The notes beneath the pieces are model-generated. The model made no database searches. It was not told where the DNA came from and saw only the letters and a program-made list of their open reading frames with translations. Source: Nitrospira sp. (GTDB lineage: Bacteria > Nitrospirota > Nitrospiria > Nitrospirales > Nitrospiraceae). From it: DNA of 64,000 bases. This document shows positions 1-8,063 of this stretch, piece by piece (positions within the stretch are counted from its first letter, which is position 1; every line of letters starts with the position of its first letter). Position numbers and translations under genes: made by a program. The stretch lies in contig JAUYAO010000058.1 in NCBI GenBank assembly GCA_030692565.1, positions 186,001 to 250,000 on the forward strand, written 5' to 3'.

Positions 1-69
1 AAAAAATCGTGGAACTCTAACACAGACCAGCAGAGGCAACAACAATGAGGAGGGGAGCGTGGAGCGGGT

Positions 70-101
70 GGGGGCCGGCCGGACCCGATTGGCCGGCCCC
101 C
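70..101 (-). terminator. GC-rich hairpin after the outer-membrane protein gene
   Basis: An 11-bp perfect inverted repeat (arms 70-80 and 91-101, 10-nt loop) lies just past the stop of the minus-strand barrel gene. There is no T-tract on the minus strand after it, so it may be an mRNA-stabilising 3' hairpin instead of a classical intrinsic terminator. Confidence 0.55.
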
Positions 102-110
102 GAAGAAACG

Positions 111-836
111 CTAGAAGTGATACGCAACACCGAACACAAAATGATGGAGTGTCGCAATCGCATTGATGCCGAAATGGTTGACGTCGGCCTGGCCGGGAAG
201 GTTCAGACGTGCGTAGTTGAATTTCCATTCTCCGAACATTGAGACATGGTCGGTCAATCGATAACGCAGTCCAACCTGTGTATTGAGACCGATCCCTGTG
301 TAGGACTGAGAATAGGCCGTTCCGCTCGCCGCCGACGTCAGCTGTTTCTGATGCAGCATAAATAGACCAGGCCCCACACCGACATAAGGCTCGAAGGCCC
401 CGGCTTGGTAGCGCGCCAACAGAACAGGCGACACCACAATAAATCGGTTCGTCGCGCCTCCCTCCTCCAGGGTGACATTGCCGCTTCCTGGGACCCCAAG
501 GGTCAATCGTTGCTGAGGGCGATGAGGTGTCGTGACAAACCCTTCGAGTTCCACGCCGAGCCACGGGACTGACCCGAAATAGTGCCCTACTTTCATGCCA
601 TACATGATTGAGTTGTTTAAACCGACATTGGAGATCGACGTCCCGGTCGGGAAGCCGGAATACGTGGGGTCATTCACCCGGCCGCGAGTGGTATCCTGGG
701 CCAGAGTAAAGCCGACCTGCCCGGCAATATAGGTCTCTGCATGACCGGCGGATGCGGACAGAATCATCAACACACATGTTCCGATCATGAACCAACGGGA
801 CACGTCTGCTCCCTTCCCCTGATGATGCGTGTTCAT
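111..836 (-). CDS. Outer-membrane beta-barrel protein (OmpA/OmpW-like small barrel)
   Basis: The protein has 241 residues. An N-terminal signal peptide ends at about residue 33 (SASAGHA, then ETYIAGQ). The rest alternates aromatic and small residues as in beta-strands (VEPYVGVGPGL, NTQVGLRYRLTDHVSMFGEWKF), and the chain ends in the aromatic-terminated strand VFGVAYHF that the BAM complex recognises. This fits a small eight-stranded outer-membrane barrel. AAGGAT sits just before the ATG and supports this start. The ligand is unknown, and it could equally be a structural porin-like protein. A GC-rich hairpin follows the stop codon. Confidence 0.75.
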   Translation of the reverse strand: MNTHHQGKGADVSRWFMIGTCVLMILSASAGHAETYIAGQVGFTLAQDTTRGRVNDPTYSGFPTGTSISNVGLNNSIMYGMKVGHYFGSVPWLGVELEGFVTTPHRPQQRLTLGVPGSGNVTLEEGGATNRFIVVSPVLLARYQAGAFEPYVGVGPGLFMLHQKQLTSAASGTAYSQSYTGIGLNTQVGLRYRLTDHVSMFGEWKFNYARLNLPGQADVNHFGINAIATLHHFVFGVAYHF

Positions 837-992
837 ATCCTTACCCCCACGCTATTTCGCTAAATCCCCGATGTGACAACCGCTCTGTCCGGTTGCGTTG
901 ATAGAGTAAGGATACGGTATGCTTGGCGATGTGACTATCGTACAGAGGGGGGACCAGGCTCCCACAAAAGAGCTACCCGGAGAGACTGTTCC

Positions 993-1649
993 ATGGGACT
1001 CTACGCGAAACACATCTTCCCCCGCCTCATGGATCGAGTCATGAGGGGAAAAGAATTCCAGCGATTACGGAAGGATTTGCTCAAAAGCGCCGAAGGCGAA
1101 GTCCTTGAAATCGGGCTAGGCACCGGGCTTAATCTGGCGTATTACCCGCCACGCGTCTTACGCCTCCATGCCGTCGATCCGGCCCCGCTGCTCCCGGATC
1201 GCGTAGCGAAACGACGTGCGGCCGTGCACTTTCCTGTTGAAATCACACACCTTAGTGCGGAACGGCTCCCCTATGACAACCACTCCTTCGATTGCGCGGT
1301 CAGCACCTGGACCCTCTGCACCATCCCTGACCCAGTACGGGCCTTACAAGAAGTACGGCGCGTGCTGAAGCCAACGGGACGATTCCTGTTTCTCGAGCAT
1401 GGCCGGAGCGACGAGACCACCATCGCGACGTGGCAGGATCGACTGAACCCGATTCAGAACGTGATCGGCTGTGGCTGCAACCTGAACCGGCGGATCGATC
1501 GGCTCATCAGCGAGGCGGGGCTACACATCGTGCAACTCGATCGCTTCGTGATGGAGGGAGTGCCACGGATCGGGGGAGAACTGTACCGCGGAGTCGCCAC
1601 GCCAAACCGGATAAACGTCAGCGCCCTGTCGGAAACGGATGGCCGTTGA
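993..1649 (+). CDS. Class I SAM-dependent methyltransferase
   Basis: The protein has 218 residues counted from the ATG at 993, which is preceded by GGAGAG. The frame is open back to 873, but that extension is unlike the family. Motif I is EIGLGTGLN (about residues 39-47), followed by the acidic motif II region (HAVDPAP) and the post-motif LPYDNHSFDCAVSTWTLC typical of the UbiE/Methyltransf_11 group. The Cys-rich segment GCGCNLNR near residue 165 is shared with phosphatidylethanolamine-methyltransferase-like proteins. The substrate cannot be told from sequence. Its 3' end overlaps the convergent nucleotidase gene by 32 nt. Confidence 0.8.
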   Translation: MGLYAKHIFPRLMDRVMRGKEFQRLRKDLLKSAEGEVLEIGLGTGLNLAYYPPRVLRLHAVDPAPLLPDRVAKRRAAVHFPVEITHLSAERLPYDNHSFDCAVSTWTLCTIPDPVRALQEVRRVLKPTGRFLFLEHGRSDETTIATWQDRLNPIQNVIGCGCNLNRRIDRLISEAGLHIVQLDRFVMEGVPRIGGELYRGVATPNRINVSALSETDGR

Positions 1650-2304
1650 GCAGCGCCGTCATCTGCTCAATTGAGGTGAACGTGCTCGACGCCTCGGCAG
1701 GGAGTTGAGAGCTGGACTTAGCGCTGTGGATAATCTGAGTCAGGCCGAACCGTTGCGCCGCATGAAGGCAGGCCTCATCATCGTCCACAAACAACGCGCG
1801 CGCCGGATCGAACCCGACCAGCCGCTGGCAGGTCGGCCAATATTCCTGGCGCATCTTAAGATAGCCCACCTCAAACGCGTCGACGATCCGATCCACATAG
1901 CGATCCAGGCCGGTCTTGGCTGTCTTGACCTTGACGCCTGAGGCATGCGCGTTGGTGAGGATCGTGATCCGCTTTCCACGACGACGAACCTCCGTGAGGA
2001 AGGACTCCGCGCCGGGAAGAAACCCGATCATATAGTCCAGTTCCCTGTGCATCGCGACCACATCGATCCCCACCCGTTCGGTCCAATAATGGAGATCGGT
2101 CCAGGCCAATTCCCCTTCCACCGATCGATACATCGCCATCAAGCGATCGCGCGACTCTTCGAACGGGAGGCCCTGCAGGGCCGCGTAGCGGCGAGGCAAC
2201 TCCTCTTCGAAAAAGAAGTTGTCGAAATGCCTGTCCAGCAACGTGCCGTCCATATCGAGCAGGACGTCGTCGATTTCAGCCCAATTGATGCCTAATTGCC
2301 TCAT
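1618..2304 (-). CDS. HAD-family GMP/IMP nucleotidase (YrfG-like)
   Basis: The protein has 228 residues. HAD motif I is LLDMDGTLLD (residues 15-24), motif II is the ILTNAH segment, a Lys lies in KTAKTGLD, and motif IV is LFVDDDEA. The opening (INWAEIDDVLLDMDGTLLD, then an FDN tract and a tryptophan-rich cap) closely follows E. coli YrfG, a purine nucleotide 5'-nucleotidase, so the same reaction is inferred. The start at 2304 is chosen because a TTGGCA-N18-TACACT promoter ends 9 nt before it. A longer frame to 2343 lies under that promoter. It is divergent from der. Confidence 0.75.
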   Translation of the reverse strand: MRQLGINWAEIDDVLLDMDGTLLDRHFDNFFFEEELPRRYAALQGLPFEESRDRLMAMYRSVEGELAWTDLHYWTERVGIDVVAMHRELDYMIGFLPGAESFLTEVRRRGKRITILTNAHASGVKVKTAKTGLDRYVDRIVDAFEVGYLKMRQEYWPTCQRLVGFDPARALFVDDDEACLHAAQRFGLTQIIHSAKSSSQLPAEASSTFTSIEQMTALLNGHPFPTGR

Positions 2305-2313
2305 GACACCGGA

Positions 2314-2343
2314 AGTGTACCTGACGCCGGTTGTGTTTGCCAA
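2314..2343 (-). promoter_or_regulatory. Promoter of the YrfG-like gene, near-leaderless
   Basis: On the minus strand the -35 TTGGCA (2338-2343) and -10 TACACT (2314-2319) are 18 nt apart. The -10 ends 9 nt before the ATG at 2304, so transcription should begin at or within a few nucleotides of the start codon. Its -35 lies next to the -35 of the divergent der promoter. Confidence 0.5.
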
Positions 2344-2360
2344 AATTCCTGTGATACGGT
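2331..2360 (+). promoter_or_regulatory. Promoter of der, extended -10, near-leaderless
   Basis: The -35 TTGTGT (2331-2336), an 18-nt spacer, and an extended -10 TGA-TACGGT (TACGGT 2355-2360) are seen. The -10 ends 9 nt upstream of the ATG at 2370 and no Shine-Dalgarno is present. This supports 2370 as the der start. Confidence 0.45.
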
Positions 2361-2369
2361 CGCAGATCT

Positions 2370-3746
2370 ATGAAAAAGATGCGCGATTCTCCGACGAAGA
2401 CCAAAACCCTGCCGTTCAGCTCCGCTGCCCCGATGCCGCTGGTCGCCATCATCGGCCGGCCAAACGTGGGAAAGTCGACATTGTTCAACAAGATCCTCGG
2501 CGTCAAGACCGCCATCGTGGATGACGTCCCCGGTGTTACCCGCGACCGCAACTACGCGGACGCGACCTATCGCGACCGAAAGTTCCGGCTGGTCGATACC
2601 GGCGGACTCGATCTCTCCTCCTCCGACGGCATGTTGACCTTGATTCGCCGGCAATCCGAACTGGCCATCGCCGAAGCCGACATTCTCATGTTCATCCTGG
2701 ATGGCCGGGCGGGGTTGACGCCTCCGGACCACGAAGTCGTGAAGCTCCTGCGTGGCGTGACCAAGCCCATCTTTTACGTGATCAACAAGATTGATACGCC
2801 GAAAGCCGAGCCGCTCATTGCCGATTTTTATCAGTTGGGAAAGGCCGAGTTCCACGCAGTCTCCGCCGAACACGGCATCGGAGTGTCCGAATTACTGGAC
2901 GAACTCTACCCGCTGCTCCCCCCGCCGGATGAGAGCACTGAAGTCACGCAACTCCCGCGGATCGCCCTTGTCGGCCGCCCGAATGTGGGCAAGTCGACAT
3001 TGACCAACGCCGTCCTGGGTGAGGAACGTGTCGTCGTCAGCGATATGCCCGGCACCACACGCGACCCGATCGATTCGCTCGTCGTACACGACGACCAGCG
3101 CTATATTTTTACGGATACGGCCGGGATCCGCCGGCGCGGCCGCATCGAACCGGGGCTCGAAGGATATAGCGTCATGCGCTCGTTGAGAGCCATCGGCCGC
3201 TCCGATGTCGCCGTCCTGCTGCTCGACGCGGTGGAAGGCGTGACGGAACAGGACACGAAAATCGCCGGAGCAGTGCTCAAGCAAGGACGCGCCTGCATGC
3301 TGCTCGTGAACAAGTGGGACCTCCGCGCCAATGATGCCGAAGCCCGCCAGGAATATGAGCGTGAACTCCATCGGCGCTTCCCATTCCTGACCTGGGCTCC
3401 GGTCTTATTCGGGTCCGCCGCTCAGCCCGATTCCCTGCATCAGCTGTTCCCCAATATCAACAGCGTGTATGCGTCGTTCAATAAGCGTGTGCCGACCGGG
3501 GCGCTCAACCAATGGCTCCAAAAAATCCTGGAGTCTCATCCGCTCCCGGTTCGGAAGGGCAAACCGACGAAAACGTCGAAGGCCGCCTTCATCACCCAAG
3601 TGGCGACGAAGCCGCCCTCCTTTGCCTTGTTTTGCGGGCATCCACAAGACGTGGGCCCGGCCTATATAGGATTTCTGGAACACCAACTCCGCGATGCCTA
3701 CGGGTTTTCCGGCACACCGATTCGTATTCTCGTCCGTAAGAAATAA
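2370..3746 (+). CDS. der: Ribosome-assembly GTPase Der (EngA)
   Basis: The protein has 458 residues with two tandem GTPase domains. The P-loops read GRPNVGKST twice (about residues 29-37 and 202-210). Each is followed by a G3 motif (DTGG and DTAG) and a G4 motif (NKID and NKWD), and the C-terminal third has the KH-like fold of the family. Der acts in late 50S subunit assembly. Family members usually start only a few residues before the first P-loop, so MPLVAII at 2433 is an alternative start. The promoter geometry favours 2370, giving a 21-residue Ser/Thr/Lys-rich extension. It is divergent from the YrfG-like gene. Confidence 0.95.
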   Translation: MKKMRDSPTKTKTLPFSSAAPMPLVAIIGRPNVGKSTLFNKILGVKTAIVDDVPGVTRDRNYADATYRDRKFRLVDTGGLDLSSSDGMLTLIRRQSELAIAEADILMFILDGRAGLTPPDHEVVKLLRGVTKPIFYVINKIDTPKAEPLIADFYQLGKAEFHAVSAEHGIGVSELLDELYPLLPPPDESTEVTQLPRIALVGRPNVGKSTLTNAVLGEERVVVSDMPGTTRDPIDSLVVHDDQRYIFTDTAGIRRRGRIEPGLEGYSVMRSLRAIGRSDVAVLLLDAVEGVTEQDTKIAGAVLKQGRACMLLVNKWDLRANDAEARQEYERELHRRFPFLTWAPVLFGSAAQPDSLHQLFPNINSVYASFNKRVPTGALNQWLQKILESHPLPVRKGKPTKTSKAAFITQVATKPPSFALFCGHPQDVGPAYIGFLEHQLRDAYGFSGTPIRILVRKK

Positions 3747-3811
3747 CCGCCGCCGGCTCGAACTTCATCCAGGCGATCTCCCTCGTCATAGATGAGGCGA
3801 AGGGGATTCAC

Positions 3812-3840
3812 TTGACTCGATTCCAGCCTCATGTTATTCG
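3812..3840 (+). promoter_or_regulatory. Putative promoter of the duplicated-domain secreted protein
   Basis: TTGACT (3812-3817), a 17-nt spacer and TATTCG (3835-3840) precede the gene that starts at 3900. The -35 is strong and the -10 weak. Confidence 0.35.
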
Positions 3841-3899
3841 CAGACTAACTGGATAGAGACTTGAACGGATCATTGTCTGAACCAAATTACCCTACGATC

Positions 3900-4871
3900 A
3901 TGACGCCACTATCGACCATCGTTCGCCTCATGCTCTTCTGCGCTTCCCTGAGCGGACTCTGGTTGCAAGGATTCCCCACGTCGAGTCTCGCCCAAACGCC
4001 CCCGGCCACCCAGCCAGATCCGTCCGCCGCGACCGATCACGATGAGGCCAGCCCGTCCATCGCACTCAAGGGTTCGGTTTGGAGAGCGAAGCCGGGCATC
4101 GTGTTCCTGAAGACGCCCGTGGGGCTGCTGACGCTCAGTTCGACATCGACATTGAAGGACATGCGCGCCTCGCAGAGCGTCTCCTTCTGGATTCACGGGT
4201 CCAGTATGGCCGTTGAGATCCGCAAGCGAGCCGACGATTCTCTCGTCCATCGCTATCTAACCGGTCCCACCACGAGGAGCGCAGAGGAGCAGAAATCGTT
4301 GGTACTCTGGACCCCGGATGGTGAGAAGCCCTTCCACGCCGGGACACATGAGACGGCACTGTCCACCCTACATGACGGTGATCCTGTGACGGTGGAAGTC
4401 GATGACACCGGCACCATCATCGGCGTGCATGACCTCCAATTCGATTTGCAGATCGGCCAAGTGCCCCCCAGCGGATCGGACGCGCATGTACTCTTGAGCG
4501 GGACGGTGTCCAAACTGAAATCGAACTTCATCTTTTTCAAAACGCCGGTCGGCGTCATCAACGTCAATGCCAAAATCGGGATCAAAAACGCCAAGGTCGG
4601 CCAGACCATGACCCTCCATGTTCATCACCACTCGATCGTGGCCGACTTGACCCCGGCCCATGGGACCGCCCCGATACGCCGGTTCATCACCGGCCCGCTC
4701 GAATTCTCCACCCCGGAACGCACCGGGGTGAGATTCTGGACCCCGGCCGGCGAACAGACGCTCCCGACCGATCGCGGGAAATCCGCGCTCGCCGGAGCCA
4801 AAGAAGGCAGTCCGATCACCGTTGAGCTCAATGGCGACGGGACGGTTGTCGACTTTCATCACTTCAATTAG
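3900..4871 (+). CDS. Exported protein with two copies of an unrecognised domain
   Basis: The protein has 323 residues from the ATG at 3900; the frame stays open to a TTG at 3861. A signal peptide ends near SSLAQ, about residue 32. The mature part holds two related blocks of about 110 residues. Each runs from a 'FxKTPVG' start (VFLKTPVGLLTL, then IFFKTPVGVINV), through 'RxxTGP' (HRYLTGPT, RRFITGPL), then 'WTPxGEx' (LWTPDGEKP, FWTPAGEQT), to 'VTVEVDDTGTI / ITVELNGDGTV'. I do not recognise the fold; an OB-like or beta-sandwich unit is possible. It is probably periplasmic. The next gene, an ECF sigma factor, is separated from it by its own promoter. Confidence 0.75.
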   Translation: MTPLSTIVRLMLFCASLSGLWLQGFPTSSLAQTPPATQPDPSAATDHDEASPSIALKGSVWRAKPGIVFLKTPVGLLTLSSTSTLKDMRASQSVSFWIHGSSMAVEIRKRADDSLVHRYLTGPTTRSAEEQKSLVLWTPDGEKPFHAGTHETALSTLHDGDPVTVEVDDTGTIIGVHDLQFDLQIGQVPPSGSDAHVLLSGTVSKLKSNFIFFKTPVGVINVNAKIGIKNAKVGQTMTLHVHHHSIVADLTPAHGTAPIRRFITGPLEFSTPERTGVRFWTPAGEQTLPTDRGKSALAGAKEGSPITVELNGDGTVVDFHHFN

Positions 4872-4892
4872 ACTCCACGCTCCCTCTCGTCC

Positions 4893-4922
4893 TTGACAGT
4901 GTTTTCGATCTCTCCGTAGACT
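4893..4922 (+). promoter_or_regulatory. Promoter of the ECF sigma factor gene
   Basis: A consensus -35 TTGACA (4893-4898), an 18-nt spacer and -10 TAGACT (4917-4922) are present. The -10 ends 13 nt before the ATG at 4936, leaving no room for a Shine-Dalgarno. A housekeeping-type promoter here suggests basal, non-autoregulated expression, unlike many ECF genes. Confidence 0.5.
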
Positions 4923-4935
4923 CTCCGGCACGAGC

Positions 4936-5577
4936 ATGAAAAATCCAGCGCCCGCCAAGAAACCCGCACCGGCCTCACGCAATGAGGCGCGTACCGCGGC
5001 GAGCTTTGATACGTTGTATCGAGACCATGTCGATCAGATGTACCGCTTCGCGACCAGACTCTGCGGGGAACCCGAAGCGGCGAAGGATCTGGTCCAGGAA
5101 ACGTTTCTCAATGCCTATCGAGGCTATCAGACATTCCGCGGAGACGCGCAGGTCTCGACCTGGCTCTATGCCATTGCGGCGCGGGCCTGCTCACGCATGC
5201 GGCGCAAACGGAAAGGCGCGCCTGACCGGGAGCTGTCGCTGGAAGAATTTATCCCGACCTCGGAGGGGGAGTTTCGCCTGCAGATTCCGGTGGACGGACT
5301 CAGCCCGGAAGAGGCGCTGCAAAATAAAGAACTTCGCCAGGCGCTCGATCGGGCGATTGCCAAGCTGCCCAAACACTATCGCATGGTCCTGGTCCTGCGG
5401 GACATGGAAGGGTTGAGCGCCAAAGAAGTGGGCAGCATCGTCGCGCTCAATGAGCGCGCCGTGAAATCCCGGCTGCATCGGGCCCGCTTGTTTGTCCGGC
5501 GCGAGCTCAGCGCTCAGGGAATTGCCACTTCCGAACCATCGCACAACGGCCACCCGTTCAAGCAAGGAGGACGCTAG
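4936..5577 (+). CDS. ECF-type RNA polymerase sigma factor
   Basis: The protein has 213 residues. Region 2 spans about residues 28-95 (YRDHVDQMYRFATRLCG, DLVQETFLNAY, STWLYAIAARACSRMRRK). Region 4 spans about 135-190 (LPKHYRMVLVLRDMEG, then the helix-turn-helix LSAKEVGSIVALNERAVKSR). Regions 1 and 3 are absent, as in ECF (group 4) sigma factors. The first 20 residues are Lys/Ala/Pro-rich. The anti-sigma gene begins 2 nt after the stop, and its ribosome site GGAGG lies inside this gene, so the two are translationally linked. The target regulon is unknown. Confidence 0.9.
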   Translation: MKNPAPAKKPAPASRNEARTAASFDTLYRDHVDQMYRFATRLCGEPEAAKDLVQETFLNAYRGYQTFRGDAQVSTWLYAIAARACSRMRRKRKGAPDRELSLEEFIPTSEGEFRLQIPVDGLSPEEALQNKELRQALDRAIAKLPKHYRMVLVLRDMEGLSAKEVGSIVALNERAVKSRLHRARLFVRRELSAQGIATSEPSHNGHPFKQGGR

Positions 5578-5579
5578 CC

Positions 5580-5879
5580 ATGGCCAAGCGGACGACGACC
5601 CGATCCGTGCAGCGAAAGCCCGCCCGTCCCCATCGTCATGGGAAAGGACGTTGCGTGGCCATCTTAAAAAAACTGTCCGCCTACATCGACGATGAATTGC
5701 CCGGCACGCTGTGCGAGGAGTTGCGCAAGCACCTCGGCGCCTGCCCCAACTGCGAAGAGTTCGTCGCCTCGCTCCGACAAACTGTCGCCCTCTGTCAACA
5801 CCAACCGGCACCGGTCCTCTCGCACACCGAACGAGCCCGCATGCGAAACGACATTCTCCGAGCCGCGCGCCCGCGCTAA
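5580..5879 (+). CDS. Zinc-binding anti-sigma factor (ZAS / zf-HC2)
   Basis: The protein has 99 residues. The core LSAYIDDELP followed by HLGACPNC gives the H-x3-C-x2-C zinc signature of ZAS-type anti-sigma factors, which in characterised cases sequester a partner ECF sigma. The N-terminal 25 residues are Arg/Lys-rich. No membrane segment is visible, so it should be cytosolic, possibly sensing redox or metal through the Cys/His cluster. It directly follows the sigma gene, which strongly suggests it is that factor's inhibitor. Confidence 0.85.
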   Translation: MAKRTTTRSVQRKPARPHRHGKGRCVAILKKLSAYIDDELPGTLCEELRKHLGACPNCEEFVASLRQTVALCQHQPAPVLSHTERARMRNDILRAARPR

Positions 5880-6054
5880 CGACATCACACATTTCAGGAT
5901 TCCCGCCCTGGGCAGCTCGGATGCCGCCGGATCATCATCGGCGGCCCTCACCGCTGAATATCGCCAAATCCGCTCCCCTGGCCTCTTTCAGATTCGTCCG
6001 ACGCCATGCTACAGTGTCGTTCTTTAGCCTTTATTATGTGCGTCCAGGAAATAG

Positions 6055-7779
6055 GTGATGATGATGCTTTGTCGTATCCACAACAACCTTCGTACGCCCA
6101 TCCTGCTTACTCTGATGACCGCCCTCCTGGCAGGGTGGTCCGGAATGGAGGCCGCCTTCGCGGCAACCTCGCACAAGTCCAAACCGGCCGACCATGCCAC
6201 TAGCCCGGCTGCCGATGCCGCGCGGCGTTATACCGAAGCCCTCGCCAAGGGAGACCGCGTCACGGTCGGACAGCTGGACTTTGCCTGTCAATTTCGTCTG
6301 CTGGCAGCTGCGCCGTCGGGATTGAAGGCCTACCCGCCGGCTACCGACCCTTCATATGAATCCTGTTGGGAGGGACTGAAGACCGCCCATGCGCCCGCGT
6401 TGAAACGCGACGACACGGGAATGACGGTCCTCTGGCCGAGCACCGGCCCGCTGGTCTTCTTCAGAGACGAGCTCGCGCGCATGCCGGCATCGGCCTTCGT
6501 CATGGAAGAGCTTGGGGTCTCTCCTCCGGGCAGCGGTCTCCGTGTCAGCGTCACCAAAAGCCACGCCTTGCCCGCCAGCTCCTTCCGATTGAACGCCAAC
6601 GGAAAGATCCTGGCCGTGCCCACCACGCTTGTCTTGTTGAACGTACAGTATCAGGATCCCCTGGCCTCACCGGTCACCTATGCCGAAGGGACAGTCAAGT
6701 GGACGAACACCATCAAGCGGGCGCGCAAGTCGCTGAAGTCCGTCACGACGCAGTGGGTTGTCTTCACAGGGCTGAAGAAACATGGCTTCCCAGGTGACAT
6801 CGCCGTATTCAATCTGCCGGTGGTCACCGAACCGTCCGTCGCGGGAATGGTCGCGGAGAAGATTCCGTTCACAACGGAGATCAGCCGGCCGCTGCCGGAA
6901 TCCATGGTGTGGTGGGGACCGGGCGATCAGCCAGGGACACTCACCGCAGCGGCAGCACGAGCCGCCACATTTCCTGAGTTGCGCGACCGGGTAGCCCTGC
7001 TCAACCGCGTGCTGATTATCGATCCGAATCAACCGGACGCGCTGATCGTCCTCACCAGGAACCTCTACGCTGTCCTGCTGCGCGAGGGGAGCAACGGACA
7101 CAATCTCACGATCAGAGACCCGGCCCTGTCACTGGTCGCCAGCGAGTTCTATTGGAACATCTATGCCCAATCGACGAGGACGGATCTCTCGAACGGGATG
7201 GAGATGGGCGGGCTCTCGCAACCAACGCCGGCCGATTTCCTCTTCCGTCTCTTGCCGGCCGCCGAAGCCCTCGCCAAGGTCCGCCCCGAACAACTCGACA
7301 ACCGGTTCCGATTGGGCGTCGCCTATCGCTGGAATAACGACCAGCAGGCCGCCATTGAAACTCACGAGGCCTTGGCCAAGGAGATTCCCGATACGCGAAG
7401 ATCTGCCAAGGCTGAAGCCTTGCTGCAACTCGCCTGGTCTCGCCTGCATAAATCCGCATGGAACAGAATCCTGCACGATCCTGAAATCAACCGGGCCTAT
7501 GCCGATGCGGACGCCTCGCTGGCGGTGGCCGATCTGCCCCTCGACAAATTCCTGGCAGAATATACGATGGCCTACAGCATGATTTTCATGCCCAACTACG
7601 GGGACAAGGCCAAGCTGCTGCACCACGTCACGGAAGCCAAACGCTGGCTTGACGAAGTCCCGGGCAAAACTGACGACGTCTGGCGCTATTTCCTCCATTC
7701 CGAATTACTCAAAGCCGTGCTGGACGCCGATCCAATGTTCCAGCCGATTCTGGCCACGGCGGAAGAGCATAAGCCATAA
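6055..7779 (+). CDS. Exported protein of unknown function with TPR-like C-terminal helices
   Basis: The protein has 574 residues with a signal peptide cleaved near EAAFA (about residue 36). Residues 45-100 resemble a small helical module (AARRYTEALAKGDRVTVGQLDF). The C-terminal half (about 315-560) is alpha-helical with repeat-like pairs (LRDRVALLNRVLIIDPNQPDALIV, RFRLGVAYRWNNDQQAAIETHEALAKEIP) resembling degenerate tetratricopeptide repeats. This suggests a periplasmic scaffold. I recognise no catalytic motif. Several ATGs stand together at the start (MMMM), so the exact initiation codon is uncertain. A hairpin follows the stop. Confidence 0.7.
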   Translation: MMMMLCRIHNNLRTPILLTLMTALLAGWSGMEAAFAATSHKSKPADHATSPAADAARRYTEALAKGDRVTVGQLDFACQFRLLAAAPSGLKAYPPATDPSYESCWEGLKTAHAPALKRDDTGMTVLWPSTGPLVFFRDELARMPASAFVMEELGVSPPGSGLRVSVTKSHALPASSFRLNANGKILAVPTTLVLLNVQYQDPLASPVTYAEGTVKWTNTIKRARKSLKSVTTQWVVFTGLKKHGFPGDIAVFNLPVVTEPSVAGMVAEKIPFTTEISRPLPESMVWWGPGDQPGTLTAAAARAATFPELRDRVALLNRVLIIDPNQPDALIVLTRNLYAVLLREGSNGHNLTIRDPALSLVASEFYWNIYAQSTRTDLSNGMEMGGLSQPTPADFLFRLLPAAEALAKVRPEQLDNRFRLGVAYRWNNDQQAAIETHEALAKEIPDTRRSAKAEALLQLAWSRLHKSAWNRILHDPEINRAYADADASLAVADLPLDKFLAEYTMAYSMIFMPNYGDKAKLLHHVTEAKRWLDEVPGKTDDVWRYFLHSELLKAVLDADPMFQPILATAEEHKP

Positions 7780-7794
7780 CGTAGACCGCATGCC

Positions 7795-7828
7795 GTGGCG
7801 TCCGCCGGCTCAGCCTGTCGGACGCCAC
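7795..7828 (+). terminator. Hairpin after the TPR-like exported protein gene
   Basis: A perfect 10-bp inverted repeat (7795-7804 and 7819-7828, 14-nt loop) begins 16 nt after the stop at 7779. The T-tract is weak, so termination efficiency is uncertain. Confidence 0.5.
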
Positions 7829-8063
7829 AGGTCGCAATCTGCTTGTCTGAGCGAGCGAGCTTTTGCACCACAGGATTCCCCGCCTGCACGTCTCTCAATC
7901 TACGAAATATCTAGGTGCTTTCCCCAGCGTCCGTTATGATCTGATCTCCTGGAAGATTTCAGCGGCCAGGCGACGATGGTCCAATTGGATAAGAACTGAC
8001 CCACATCCTGAAAGACCCCGATGGCCCGCGGAACCGGCCGGATATTGAGGCATTCGTAGGCGT

